From positions 9,810,501 to 9,874,500 of the forward strand of contig CP114486.1 of the NCBI GenBank assembly GCA_027186245.1: 64,000 nt of DNA, given 5' to 3'. The notes beneath the pieces were generated by a model. It ran no database searches. It was not told where the DNA came from and saw only the letters and a program-made list of their open reading frames with translations. The position numbers were made by a program, and so were the translations under genes. The stretch comes from Coriaria nepalensis (taxonomy: Eukaryota > Streptophyta > Magnoliopsida > Cucurbitales > Coriariaceae). Of the stretch, positions 23,527 to 34,444 are shown piece after piece; the stretch's first letter is position 1, and each line of letters begins with the position of its first letter.

Positions 23527-24860
23527 TTAAGAGTAGAAATAAAAATCAAATGTAGGGCCAAAATAAGCTAAGAAACTGCCAGTAAGACTGGAGTAATCAT
23601 AATCCCTTCTGAAAAGAGCATCTGCCACCACATTCTTCTTCCCTGACTTGTATAAAATTTCATAAGTGTATCCCAAAAGTTTAGCGAGATAATGCTGTTG
23701 GGAAGGGGTCTGAATGACCTCAGACATCATCTCCTTCAAGCTCCTTTGATCAGTTTTAATGTAAAACTTGCTTCCCACTAAATATTGTCTCCACTTAGCA
23801 ACTTCACTTATGATGGAATTTAATTCTCTTACATAAGTAAGAGCTGCTTGAAGTCTTGGACAAAATTTCTTACTGTAAAAAGTAATGGGATGATCCTCTT
23901 GAAGCAACACAACACCCAAACCTTTACCAGAAGCATCTATCTCCATAATAAAAGGCTTAGAAAAATCTGGTAAGGAAAAAATAGGAGTAGAAACAATAGC
24001 ATCCTTAAGTGAATTAAAAACCTTAGTAGCCACAGAAAGCCACTCAAAATTTTCATGTTTAAGAAGGTATGTTAGAGGAGCAGCCATAGAAGTATAACCT
24101 TTGACAAATCTTCTATAATAACCATCAAATCCCAAGAAACTTTGTAATTGCTTTTGAGTTTTAGGAATTGGCCAAGCATGATCTCCTTAGAAGGATCTGG
24201 TGAAACCCCTTGAGAAGATATAATATGCCTCAATAATCAATAGAAGAGGCAGCAAAAGTACACTTGGATCTCTTTAGTAGTAAAGAATTGGATGTTAAAC
24301 AGTCCAAGACTTGATAGATGCGAAGAAAATGATCTTGCAAGGTCTTATTATAGACAAATATGTCATCAAAAAAAAAAATACAACGACATATTTCTTCAAG
24401 AAAGGTTTAAAATTAGAGTTCATGGTTGCTTGAAAAGTAAAAGAAGCATTAGTAAGACTAAAGGGCATGACTAGAAATTCAAAATGGGCATCATGAGTGC
24501 GAAAAGCAGTCTTATAAGAATCAGAAGATGTAAACTCAAACAATTCATCAACAACAGGGATATGGAACTTATCTTTAACTGTGATATTGTTGAGGCCCTC
24601 ATAATCAACACAAAATATTCATGCGCCATTGGTCTTTTTAACTAACAAAACATGAGAAGAGAAAGGGCTTGTGCTAGGTTGTATAACCTCATTGGACAAC
24701 ATTTCTTGCACTTGTCTTTCAATTTCATTTTTTTTGGAAATGAGGATACTTATAGGGATTGGATTGAAATTAGGTTCCAAATGGATTCGATGAGCTATTA
24801 ATCTAGTTGGAGGTAAAGTAGAGGGTTCATAGAATAAGTGGTGAAATTAGAGCAATAATG
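23527..24860 (-). pseudogene. gypsy-1 reverse transcriptase and RNase H
   Basis: RT begins near 24860 and includes [50 protein letters not shown] and an [10 protein letters not shown] active-site box near 24350. The clean frame 23527-24135 carries the GFDGYYRRFVKGY tether, then RNase H with the first acidic residue in IMEIDASGKGLGVVL and later TDQRSLKEMM and ADALFRRD. Stops at about 24140-24290 split RT from RNase H. Confidence 0.85.
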
Positions 24861-25039
24861 AGGCTATGTCTAGAGGAAGAGTAAGTGCAGGTGGGGAATC
24901 TATGGAAGCATGTATTGGATCAAGAAAAGATAAAGTAGGAGAATTACACAACATAAGATGGAAAAAGGAAGCAATTCCATTATTGTGAACCAATTTATGG
25001 AGTTAAGAATAACCTATAAGTTCTAGGGCAGGAATAGTT

Positions 25040-25470
25040 GTTCCCTATAAGGTAGCAGAAGTATTTAAAAATTGAAATGACATTATTAAAGTGGTAAAAT
25101 CAGTAGTGACAGGTGCTAAAGATTGCAACCACTGAATGCCAAGAACAATATCAGCACCTTCCAAAGGTAAAAGAAAAAGGTCCATAACAAAAAATATTTT
25201 TTGAAGCATCACAGTAACACCCTTGCGAATTCCCAACCCACCAAAACCTTAAATTATCAGTAGAGGAAATAGGTAACTTTAGAAATTAAGCCACTTTTGT
25301 TTGAATAAAGTTATGAGTACTGCCCGAGTCCACCAAAATTTGCAGAGACATATAGCCAATTTGACCAACCAACTTGAGAGTCCTAAGAGAGTGATCCCCA
25401 GCCAAAATGTGAAAACTAATATGAGGAGTAGGTAGTGCTGGAGAATCAGAATTCTCAACAAAAGCATACT
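25040..25470 (-). pseudogene. gypsy-1 aspartic protease
   Basis: The retropepsin active site is readable as LVDSGSTHNFIQTKV near 25300-25350. It is followed in another frame by LPLEGADIVLGIQWLQSLAP (25045-25236), the flap and C-terminal part. A frame shift separates the two. Confidence 0.75.
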
Positions 25471-25559
25471 ATTGAGCCAAAAAATAGACTCAATTCAGAC
25501 TAAAAAAGATGAGGGTCATCCCCATCATCAGGAACATAGACTAAGGTAAGCAACCGTCC

Positions 25560-26078
25560 TTTACACTTAGGCTTAGGGTCAAATTTCTCATTGCAATTAA
25601 AATAGAGGCCCTTAGAACAACGCTCAGTCATTTTAGCTTGAGAGAGTTTCTTATAAGGTTTAAGGAAGTAGGAGTAGGAAGTAATGGGCTGATTGTGGTT
25701 TGTGCAGGTAAGAGGGGAGGTTTAGTGGAAGAAGGATTGTAAGAACGTGGAGGATGAACATAAGATTGTTTAGGAGTAGGAACAAAGTCTCTGATTTTAT
25801 CCTCATGCATCTTAGCTACGACAATAGCTTGATAAAGAGAAATAGGACGAGTCAAACATACCTGACAATGAATCTCAGGTTTTAAACAAAAGATGAAACA
25901 ATTTTTCAGAAAAGCATCAGATAGACCATTGACTTGCTTAAAGGATCTTCAAATTTAGCCTAATAATTAGCGACTGTAGTTGTTTGTAGTATCTTAGCTA
26001 GATTACTCTCAAGATCTTCATACTCAGAAGGTCCAAAATGCACCTCAACTTGCCTAAGAAACTCAGTCCAAAATGCAC
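25560..26078 (-). pseudogene. gypsy-1 gag with degenerate zinc knuckle
   Basis: The frame starting near 26075 gives EFLRQVEVHFGPSEYEDLES, the retrotransposon gag fold, then TTTVANY. The segment 25628-25855 holds the TRPISLYQAIVVAKMHEDK part. A knuckle-like CFNC/K...C motif follows near 25600 with its His lost. Broken by stops. Confidence 0.7.
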
Positions 26079-26165
26079 CCAAAATAATGTATGTTGGTTT
26101 TATTCAATTGAGTGTCCTTGAGGGTTTGTCATAAAAGTATTCTATCTTTCTATGGTTTAATTTGA

Positions 26166-26498
26166 ATGTTTCGCATTTATGTGTTTGTAACTGTTGAGAT
26201 TTTAATAAATTTACATAATGGTCTTCTCGAGTTTATGAGGGTGTTGAAAGCCAAAGAGCAGGGGGTTGCTGGTAAGCTATACCATCTTACTGTGGAAGCC
26301 ATTGATGCTGGTATGAAGATAAAGTCTGAGTTAAGGCAGGGGGTTGCTGGTAAGCTATACCATCGTACTCTGGAAGCCATTGATGCTGGTATGAAGATAA
26401 AGTCTGAGTTAAGGCAGGGGGTTGCTGGTAAGCTATACCATCATACTCTGGAAGCCATTGATGCTGATATAAAGATAAAGTCTGAGTTAAGCCTTTAG
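26166..26498 (+). pseudogene. Phytocystatin fragment with triplicated QxVxG block
   Basis: Open frame whose part from about 26215 reads NGLLEFMRVLKAKEQGVAGK, then LYHLTVEAIDAG. This is the second-exon region of plant cystatins, inhibitors of papain-type cysteine proteases (family: EFxRVVKAKEQVVAGTLHHLTLEAIDAG). The first inhibitory loop is present as QGVAG. A 78-bp block (26 residues, from the Gln of that loop) is repeated three times in frame at 26259-26336, 26337-26414 and 26415-26492, then stops at TAG 26496-26498. The helix motif LARFAV and the C-terminal PW loop are missing, so a working inhibitor is unlikely. The left side abuts truncated gypsy-1 gag. An intron acceptor (GTTGAG) may precede it. 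An expressed short protein cannot be excluded. Confidence 0.7.
26259..26492 (+). repeat. 3 x 78-bp in-frame tandem repeat
   Basis: Three adjacent copies differing at only a few bases (for example CATCTTACT, CATCGTACT, CATCATACT). The 78-base period keeps the frame, giving three 26-residue units. Confidence 0.95.
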
Positions 26499-26499
26499 C

Positions 26500-27500
26500 C
26501 ATTTTCATATAATTCTTTTTTCTTTTTCTTTGTTTATGTACAGCTATGCATAATATTATTGATCTTCCAAAACTACCAGTAATCCCCAAATGAAAACTCA
26601 CCTCCATCAAAATGATGAAATATATTTGAGTCTACGAGACTCTCTGCAATTGGAGCTTCGTGATTAGAGAGAAAGATGAGAGAAGATCAAAAAATTATGA
26701 GAATCTGGGAAAATTTTTCTAGATGGATGACTGATGAGGGAAAATTTTGATTGTGAATCGGGGTAATGTTGATGGTCAGCTGATAGATGGTAAATAATGT
26801 AGAAATATTTACGTTTAAGGGTAAATTTATCAAATGATGACAAAAATCAAACGTAAAAATATCATAATAAAGTGATTCATTGGGGTTATCTATCCATTGA
26901 AAACTAAACAGTAAAATCGTTTTTTTTTTTCGCTCGATAATTTCAGGTCAACCAAACATAATTTCTGGAATAAATCAATCTATTTCTCATTTGAACAACT
27001 CTCGTTCCACTAATTCTATTCATTTTTATTTAACTCATGAATTGAAACAAAACAAGCCATAATAGTTAATGAGTACGTTACAGAATTTGATCCATCATCA
27101 TAATACCAACATTCACACTTAGCCAGCTTTCACGTTTCGACCTGGCTCTTAGCTCAACTCATCCATAACGTCTCAAAAGTGTGTTTATTGTTTAAACTCA
27201 CACTTCAGCTTTGGATTCTTGCACTAATCACCGTTATTAATTGATTCAGGTTTCTGAGACACTTTTAACGATGAGTCTACTTTCTACTAGATCCCAAATG
27301 GATGAAAGGATTTTACCTCTTAATAACTTGTTACATTATAATACAAAAAATTAAAAACCAAATTGAAATAAACCATTAAAACTTCGCTAAACAATAAACA
27401 TTTCGACTTCTTAGAACAGATTCATGAATAATATCATAAAATGTGGCATTTCAATCTCACTTTCATCGCTAATACTGATTTAAAAAAATAATAGTGATAA
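26500..27500. other. Intergenic region between cystatin fragment and RING-CH gene
   Basis: No gene or clear repeat seen. The stretch next to 27530 should contain the 3' UTR of the minus-strand RING-CH gene. Confidence 0.5.
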
Positions 27501-27529
27501 TAAACTTAAAATGTAATGATCAAGACAGT

Positions 27530-30073
27530 TTATGTTGTACGAGTAGCATGTGTCCGTGAAGCCCAAATGGCAAACACAAGAAACCAAAAGACAAACAGAA
27601 TAGCCCAATAGCGTGCAGGCCCATACTTTATTCTGGTAAGAACAAACTGCAAGATTGGAAAAAGCACAAATGTTTAAGGCCCTGAATCAAAAGTTTAGAT
27701 AAGAATGATATTCAAACCAAAAATTTGTAGAATTGTAATCTCCAGATAGAATTATGGCGGTACTGTATCACAAGCATATGAACAGATAAAGCAAAATGAA
27801 AGCCTTCAAGGAAGTTAGTGGTCCGATTATGCGCCTTAAGTGTGACATATAACAATAAAGAAGGGCTAGCAGTTACCTTGGTTATATCTACAAGTAGAAA
27901 GAAATCAAAATCTTCAGGTGGTCCTACTTCATTTACAAGGGAACCTATACAAATATTGTTGAATTACTTTGATCTTATGATCAGACGGCAAATGACCAAT
28001 CTACTACTGCTTCAAGTTTCTTTGTCCTTTCAACCTAATTTCCTCTCTCTTCTCTAACAACAAATCTCTATCAAAAGAGGCTGTCTCCTGCCCCTAACTC
28101 ACCACCTCATTCTAGGATTTCTTCCTCCTTGTCTCGTGTTAACTACTAGCAAAACAGGCACTAATTTAGGATAATCGAGATTGGTTAGCATCAGATTATA
28201 TAACCACGAAAAAAGTTACTTAAAATTCACCAAAATGTCAATTCCCTAGGTGTCCCGGGTCATATATGTTATGAAAGAAGTATAATCAAACATGTTAGAA
28301 TGAACAATCATTAAGTTAAATTCAAACAAAATGATAAAAGTAGGACCAAAATGGTCATCTCAGATACTTTACTTACAAATCGGAAGACAACCACAACCGT
28401 CAAAGCACAAACTCCACCGAGCAGGATATGAAGACCACTTTTGGCAGTATTCTGCATCAAATTTTCTATGTCATTGTACCAATATTTGATGAATAGGTTG
28501 TACCATATTGTATTCTATCAAAATCTAGAGAGAAATACTACCGAGGAAGCTAAAGGAAAAAATTAGTGTTTAGGTTTAGCATATTAATTGCCATTTTTAT
28601 TTTCTTCTTTTTCTTGCCTTTTTTTTTTTGCATGCTAATTGCTCATTTCTACTTATTACTGACATTATTGGATTGGACAGTCTATCCTTCTATTTAGTAA
28701 TATACTTAATTTAATAAAATAGAGAATCCGTAAACTTATTGTAAATATCTAAAGTTAAATAAAATATATAAAAGTCGTGTGTTTATCATGTGGTATAGAG
28801 GCTACGATAATCAGTCTCCTCCATTCATGATGCGACATCATAATACATCTATACTGAATTCCTAGGGTTATATTGTTGAGTCAAAAGTATGAAGTATCTA
28901 AAAGCAGACGAGAGAGAAAATAAGAGCTGATAAAATAAGGGCTGAAGGAAGAAGATATGTACTAAACAAACTAAACTTTAAACATTAAAATTTCTTTAAA
29001 TTTTTTTTTTTTTGGACTGAAATATAATTAAGTTAGACTACTTATCATACTGGTATTAAGGCCTTTTAGATTGCTTATTTACGTCAACTTCCTGAAGCAA
29101 TTGAACTAACAAATTCACTATAAAACTGGAAAATTTTACATACAATTCTCAATCACATAAGATGAATAATTTGAAGTACCTTTCCCACTCGAGGAGCTAT
29201 GAGCCATGCAAGAGAAACAGTAAGTAGCCCTGTCGCCAGAAGAATCCCAGTGCCTTCAATAGCCCACTTGGTTGCAGGATTTTCAGCAGGCCCGACATCC
29301 TCTGAGACAATACTAACAGGTTGTTGTTCAGATACAACCTGAGCAACTGCATTCGAATTATTATTGGTATTATTATGTGGGCCAAACCACAATGAGATCT
29401 CACTAAGTCTTTGCCTTCGAATAGCGGCAACAGCATCAGGATCTACACCAGGAGTTGTAGAAACATGTGTAGGATTAGGTTCCCCACCAGCAGTTCTTTC
29501 CCGCAATGCTTCATATTCCTTTAAAGAACCCACCACCTTTTTAAAGTCAGCAATCCTAATATTTTTTGCCATGCATCCACAGATTTCACAGACAGTGGAT
29601 CCATGGCTAACAAACCACTTCAGTGCACATGCATAGTGTACAAGAGCAAGGTCACTTTTACAAGAACAACCAAGCACCACCAATGAATCTTGATTGTGGC
29701 ATGAACCCATTTCTAAATCCATATTACAAATGAAAACCTCCCCATCAGGGCTTACAAACTCAACCAAACCAGATTCCCTTTTAGCATTTTTCTTAGCAGA
29801 AACCCCATTTCTTTTTAAATCTTCCACGGTATCTGACTTCACATCCTTATTAGATTCTCCTGGTTCTTGAAGTGGAGGAGTAATGCCCAGAAATTCTAAA
29901 ATGATCTCGCCTCTTTTGTCAGGCTCGGTACATTGGCACACACGGCAAGTAGCCTGTCCAGCCTCCTCGTCAACACTCTGGCAGGACTGACTTCCTGATT
30001 CTTCACTCTCACCAGGTAAACAGCCCTCATGACTATCTCCATTTGTTCTATGTACAAAATTTTCCTGTCCCAT
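27530..30073 (-). CDS. RING-CH (MARCH-like) membrane E3 ubiquitin ligase
   Basis: Three coding exons: 29180-30073, 28377-28451, 27530-27646 (phase 0 throughout), 361 residues plus TAA. The RING-CH (C4HC3) ligands are Cys43, Cys46, Cys136, Cys138, His146, Cys149, Cys162 and Cys165. An unusually long ~90-residue insert sits between the second and third ligands. Three hydrophobic spans follow: the end of exon 1 (GILLATGLLTVSLAWLIAP), exon 2 (LHILLGGVCALTVVVVF) and exon 3 (YWAILFVFWFLVFAIWA). A membrane-embedded ubiquitin ligase is the likely role. I chose ATG 30073 because the frame upstream has only a TTG. A noncoding 5' exon pair is plausible: donor at 30973, acceptor before 30281. Intron 2 is about 730 bases. 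Confidence 0.9.
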
Positions 30074-30280
30074 AACCAATAGAACCTTCAGATCAAAATC
30101 ATCTAACAACAGTTTCGTATTATTTTACCATTCTACACCTAGTAGATCCATCAATCTAGCTATTGAGAATAGCGTCTCCATTATGCACTTGTATGCAAAC
30201 CGACTGGTAAAATCTAATTTGCTTTCTAGGCAGCCTCTTATTTCTCCGTTGTGCATATGCTATAAGTCACCCATCAATAC

Positions 30281-31050
30281 TCTGAAAGAGCAAACACTAG
30301 CATGATCAGAAATTATTTTGGATGGCTTTCAAAGTATTTCATGGAAAATGAAGATTACAATGCCAAAATTTATGTGCAGACAATTATCAATGTATAAAAT
30401 CTAATTGACTAGAATCCATAAAATACAGCCCAAAATTAACCAGTAGTGCATTACATCAACTTAGAAAATCAACAAAATCAACTACTTCTCAGCAGTAAGA
30501 AGTGCACATACTTAATAAGTCCAGATACTTTCCATTTTTATCATTGATCAAGTTACTATACAAAATTATTTCTTCGAGTCATTCACATCACTGAATTATG
30601 TTACCATTTCAATCTGGATGAACAATGCAAATGACATTAATTTGGTTTGCAGTCGAACCAGGCAAATAAAATCCTGCTACACCTCAACTGCGTCATCACT
30701 ACCAGAAGGTAATTTGTTAACATCAAGTTCTACCCTTTAAGTTCCAGTTCTACAAAGGTAGATTGATTAGATGAAGATTCGACAAAAAATGTAGAATTCC
30801 AGAGGAAATCGAGTGAATCAGAGTTTGAAAATCCAGAAATATAAAATCAAAATCTAAAGACTAGAATGAACTACATCAACGGATTTCTAGCGTAAGCAGA
30901 AAGAGAGCTACAAGCATTTTTCAGCACAAATTTTGGAACAAAATTGGAGAGCATGGAAGAGCCGGATCGTACCTCATGGACGGTATCAGTAAGGCAGGCT
31001 AGATAAGTCGGCCGAGGAAGAATAATGGAGTCAGATTCCCCTGGATCGAA

Positions 31051-31094
<44 letters not shown>

Positions 31095-31190
31095 ACTTCG
31101 TCGTCTATATCTTTTGGGTTGAGTGCTGGAGAAAAAGTCGCGAGAATTCAGTAAAAGATAGAGAGAGAGAGAGAGAGAGGTCTCACTGCT
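30281..31190 (-). promoter_or_regulatory. 5' UTR/promoter of the RING-CH gene with CT and GA tracts
   Basis: A GAG|GTACGA donor at 30973 and a TTTCAG acceptor before 30281 suggest a 5' UTR intron of about 690 bases. Farther upstream is a pure (CT)n tract at about 31053-31088. On the minus strand this is a (GA)n leader or promoter element. A separate (GA)n tract in the opposite sense lies at 31157-31180. Confidence 0.5.
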
Positions 31191-31260
31191 CTGTTTTTGA
31201 CGTTTTACCAAACGTCAAATTCTCTTCATTGACAGCTGCCGACGGTTTGATGCTAATCTA

Positions 31261-31700
31261 TTATTTAATTTAATTTAATTAAAAATATTTAAATAAGATA
31301 TAATAATTTATTTAATAAAATTGTAAATTAATTACTAATTGGTGAATTAATAAATTTTATTTCTTTTTGGGTCAATATAATTCCTTCATAAAAGAAGATT
31401 TGTGCAATTTTACTTCAGTTTTTGTTTTGCGTAATTTATGCTGCAAATTCTTCTTCTTTTTAAACTACCGTTTTTTATGTTCGTGATGGTGTTGATACCA
31501 AAATCCCATTTTAAACTAGCTTGTCTATATGTGGTTGAGATTTTAAACTAATTCTTTATTCAATTAGGAATATTCTGCCAAAATCTTAACCCAAAATTTC
31601 TAACATTTTTTCATGTCAATAATCATTTCAAAAGTTAAAAACGAAAAACAGAGAAAAAATGTCAATAATCATTTCAAAAGTTAAAAACGAAAAACAGAGG
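31261..31700. other. AT-rich spacer with 41-bp direct repeat
   Basis: No gene. 31613-31653 and 31659-31699 are identical 41-base copies (core GTCAATAATCATTTCAAAAG) separated by five A. The right copy touches the truncated end of Copia-2. Confidence 0.7.
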
Positions 31701-31966
31701 CTTATTATAGTATGAACCAAATTCTTGCTTAGGTGCGTTGCACTTTGGTTGTCTCTGTTCACTGTACATGTCTCCTCCATGACGTCGATTTCCTCCAAAA
31801 AAATCTTTGAAATTATATAACTTATTTGAATTCATAGGTCAAGGCGATAAACTCCTTCTTCATTAAAGAAGGTGCTACAAGCGCTCTTGAAATTGCAACT
31901 TCCAACTTATACAATTCCTATTTAATAGGAATTGATGAGAGATCATCGATTTCCTTAAGTCTCTAT
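31700..31966 (-). mobile_element. Copia-2, distal part (RNase H C-terminus)
   Basis: Minus-strand frames continue RNase H after the nested Copia-1: RDLRKSMISHQFLLNRNCIS, then ALVAPSLMKKEFIALTYE and NRDNQSATHLSKNLVH. The last matches the Copia CDNQSAIHLSKN block. The remaining C-terminus and 3' LTR are not recognisable beyond about 31700. The other part of this element lies at 37495-41175. Confidence 0.75.
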
Positions 31967-32256
31967 TATTAGCTTTTGTAAAAGATATTAATGGAAAAAG
32001 TTCATCTTCATTTATTCTTGAAGCAATACAACAAAGGTTAATATATAGCCAAAAAGAAAAAACAGGCCAGCTAATAAATGGTAAATAAGGACAAAGTACA
32101 AAAATATTCATACTCACAACCAGAAAAAAGAAATGATTCTGCATACAGTACGGAAACGTACGTCCAACGAATCAAAAGATTGGAAAATACGTCCAAAAAC
32201 CTTATACATGCATACGTGCATGGTCATGCATGTATTTAGGATGAAAAACTTTAATA
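31967..32256 (-). repeat. 3' LTR of Copia-1
   Basis: About 290 bases, direct copy of 37198-37494. Ends TATTAGCTTTTG on the plus strand at the outer edge and CTTTAATA at the inner edge, next to the polypurine tract. Confidence 0.93.
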
Positions 32257-32268
32257 TGCCCCCTCAAG
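32257..32268 (-). other. Polypurine tract of Copia-1
   Basis: Minus strand TTGAGGGGGCA immediately precedes the 3' LTR, the expected primer for plus-strand DNA synthesis. Confidence 0.8.
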
Positions 32269-33193
32269 CTAGCGGACAGAAGAGATCAAGAACGCCAAGC
32301 TTGGACATAAATTTGAGATATTGAGCAGAAGGCAGAGACTTAGTTAAAAGATCAGCTGGTTGTTCTATGGTATTGACGTAGTGTAAGAAAATCGTCTTGT
32401 CTTGTATTTTGTCACGAACAAAATGACAATATAACTCAATGTGTTTCATCCTTTCATGAAACATAGGGTTAGTAGCAATGTGTATGGCAGATTGACTGTC
32501 ACAAAAAATAGAAGACGATTATGTTGATGAAAAACCAAGTTCTTGGAGAAGTTGTCTGATCCAAAGAATTTCACAAGTGACTGGTTGTTCTATGGTATTG
32601 ACGTAGTGTAAGAAAATCGTCTTGTCTTGTATTTTGTCACGAACAAAATGACAGTATAACTCTATGTGTTTCGTCCTTTCATGAAACATAGGGTTAGTAG
32701 CAATGTGTATGGCAGACTGACTGTCACAAAAAATAGAAGACGATTGTGTTGATGAAAAACCAAGTTCTTGGAGAAGTTGTCTGATCCAAAGAATTTCATA
32801 AGTGACTGGTTGTTCTATGGTATTGACGTAGTGTAAGAAAATCGTCTTGTCTTCTATTTTGTCACGAACAAAATGACAGTATAACTCAATGTGTTTCGTC
32901 CTTTCATGAAACATAGGGTTAGTAGTAATGTGTATGGTAGACTGATTGTCACAAAAAATAGAAGACGATTGTGTTGATGAAAAACCAAGTTCTTGGAGAA
33001 GTTGTCTGATCCAAAGAATTTCACAAGTGACTGATGCCATGGAACGATATTCTACTTTAGATGAAGATCTGGAAACAACTCTCTGCTTCTTTGATTTCCA
33101 GGAGATGAGAGAACAACCGAGTTGAATGCAGTAACCTGAGGTGGATCGTCTAGAAATGGGGCATGATGCCCAATCATAGTCATAGAAAGCCAT
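32264..33193 (-). pseudogene. Copia-1 RNase H with three tandem copies
   Basis: RNase H begins in the frame with YDYDWASCPISRRSTSGYC, then SWKSKKQRVVSRSSSKVEYR. After SVTCEILWIRQLLQELGF the segment of 75 residues ([35 protein letters not shown]) is present three times in frame. The copy nearest the 3' LTR carries a stop near 32518. Only that copy runs on into the usual [16 protein letters not shown] ending. The frame also shifts between 33052 and 33193 relative to RT. Confidence 0.85.
32356..33030 (-). repeat. 3 x 225-bp tandem repeat within Copia-1 RNase H
   Basis: Units 32356-32580, 32581-32805 and 32806-33030, each starting CTGGTTGTTCTATGGTATTG on the plus strand. Copies differ by only a few bases. 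The 225-base period equals 75 codons. Confidence 0.95.
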
Positions 33194-34192
33194 GAGCTAA
33201 AGAGAGGAATTTTTTGGCAAAAAAAAATACCAAGACCAGGCACCTGCTTAATGTAGCGAAGAATTATGTGGGCTGTATCTAGGTGAGATTGAGAGGGTGC
33301 ATGCATAAACTGGCTTAGGAGTTGAACTGGATAGCTGAGATCAGGGTGTGTCATGGTTAAATAGATTAATCTTCCAATAAGCCTTTGATAAGGTTGAACA
33401 TCAGGAAGAGCATCAGCATAAGAAGAAGGTAGAAGCTTTAAGTTCAATTCCATTGGAGTTTTATCAGGTTTACAAGTGGAAAGTCCAGAGCCTTGTAGAA
33501 GTTCAAGAGCATACTTCCTTTGATTAAGGATAATTCCAGTAGTAGATCGAGCTATTTCAATCCCTAAGAAGTAGCGAGCAATTCCTAAATCCTTCATGTG
33601 AAATTTAGAGTGAAGAAACTCTTTAAGTTGATCAATGGATGCTTTAGAATTCCCTGTAATGAGTATATCATCAATGTATAAGAGAAGGTAAGTGAGCATA
33701 CCATCTTTATTGAGAATGAACAAGCTATAGTCAGATTTTGACTTTATGAATCTAGCTTCCAAGATGGCAAGAAGTGAATTTTGCATTCTATTGACGAGAG
33801 GCTTGCTTCAATCCATATATGGATTTGTGTAATCTGCAAGCTTGTTGCTGAAAAAAATTTAAGCTAGGAGGAATAACCATGTAGACTTCTTCATCTAGAT
33901 CACCCTGCAAGAAAGCGTTGTGCACATCCATTTGAAAGAAAAGCCAGTCATTTATGGAAGCAATAGAGAGGATGGTTCTTACTGTCACAATCTTAGCAAC
34001 AGGTGAGAAAGTTTCATGGAAATCTATTCCTTCATTCTGTGTGAATCCCTTAACAACTAGGCGTGCTTTAAAACGTTCAATTGATCCATCAGCTATGTGC
34101 TTCACCTTGTACACCCATTTACATTCGATTGGTTTCTTGTTATGAGGCAAGTCAACAATAGACCATGTCTTGTTTATTTTGAGATCTTCCAA
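33052..34192 (-). pseudogene. Copia-1 reverse transcriptase
   Basis: Two adjoining frames. 33788-34192 has [32 protein letters not shown], the first catalytic Asp in [15 protein letters not shown], and [11 protein letters not shown]. 33052-33786 has LLLYIDDILITGN (YxDD box), DLGIARYFLGIEIA and YQRLIGRLIYLTMTHPDLSY. A short shift separates them near 33787, so the domain is complete in order but broken. Confidence 0.9.
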
Positions 34193-34444
34193 TTCCTATT
34201 CCATGGCCAATTTCCATATACTATCTTGACAGGCTTGCTCAAAAGTGTAAGGTTCAATTTCAGAAGAGATAGAGGTCATAAAAGAATTATAAGAATGACT
34301 GAAAGAATTATAAGATAAACATGAAGAAATTGGATACTTGATCGAGCAGCTGACTGTTGAAGTCTTGGAGGATGGAGAAAGAATTGTAGCAGCACAATAA
34401 TAATCAGCCCACCAAACAAGATGTTGAGTCACTCTGCTTGATTT

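Larger units (their letters stand above)
22060..26080 (-). mobile_element. Ty3/gypsy chromodomain retrotransposon relic (gypsy-1)
   Basis: A minus-strand gag-pol relic in the gypsy order: gag, atypical zinc knuckle, protease, reverse transcriptase, RNase H, integrase, C-terminal chromodomain. Many stops and frame shifts interrupt it. The gag N-terminus is cut off at about 26075, where a phytocystatin fragment begins. No LTR pair, primer-binding site or target duplication was identified, so the real ends are unknown. The chromodomain places it in the chromovirus branch. Confidence 0.85.

Noticed and set aside
26177..26610. Long minus-strand frames over the cystatin repeat
   Set aside because: They are the complement of the 78-bp repeats; the plus-strand frame has the family match.
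27818..28057. Open frame inside RING-CH intron 2
   Set aside because: Lies within an intron of a well-supported gene on the other strand and matches nothing.
31053..31180. CRISPR-like or tandem gene repeat
   Set aside because: Simple dinucleotide microsatellites with no spacer structure.
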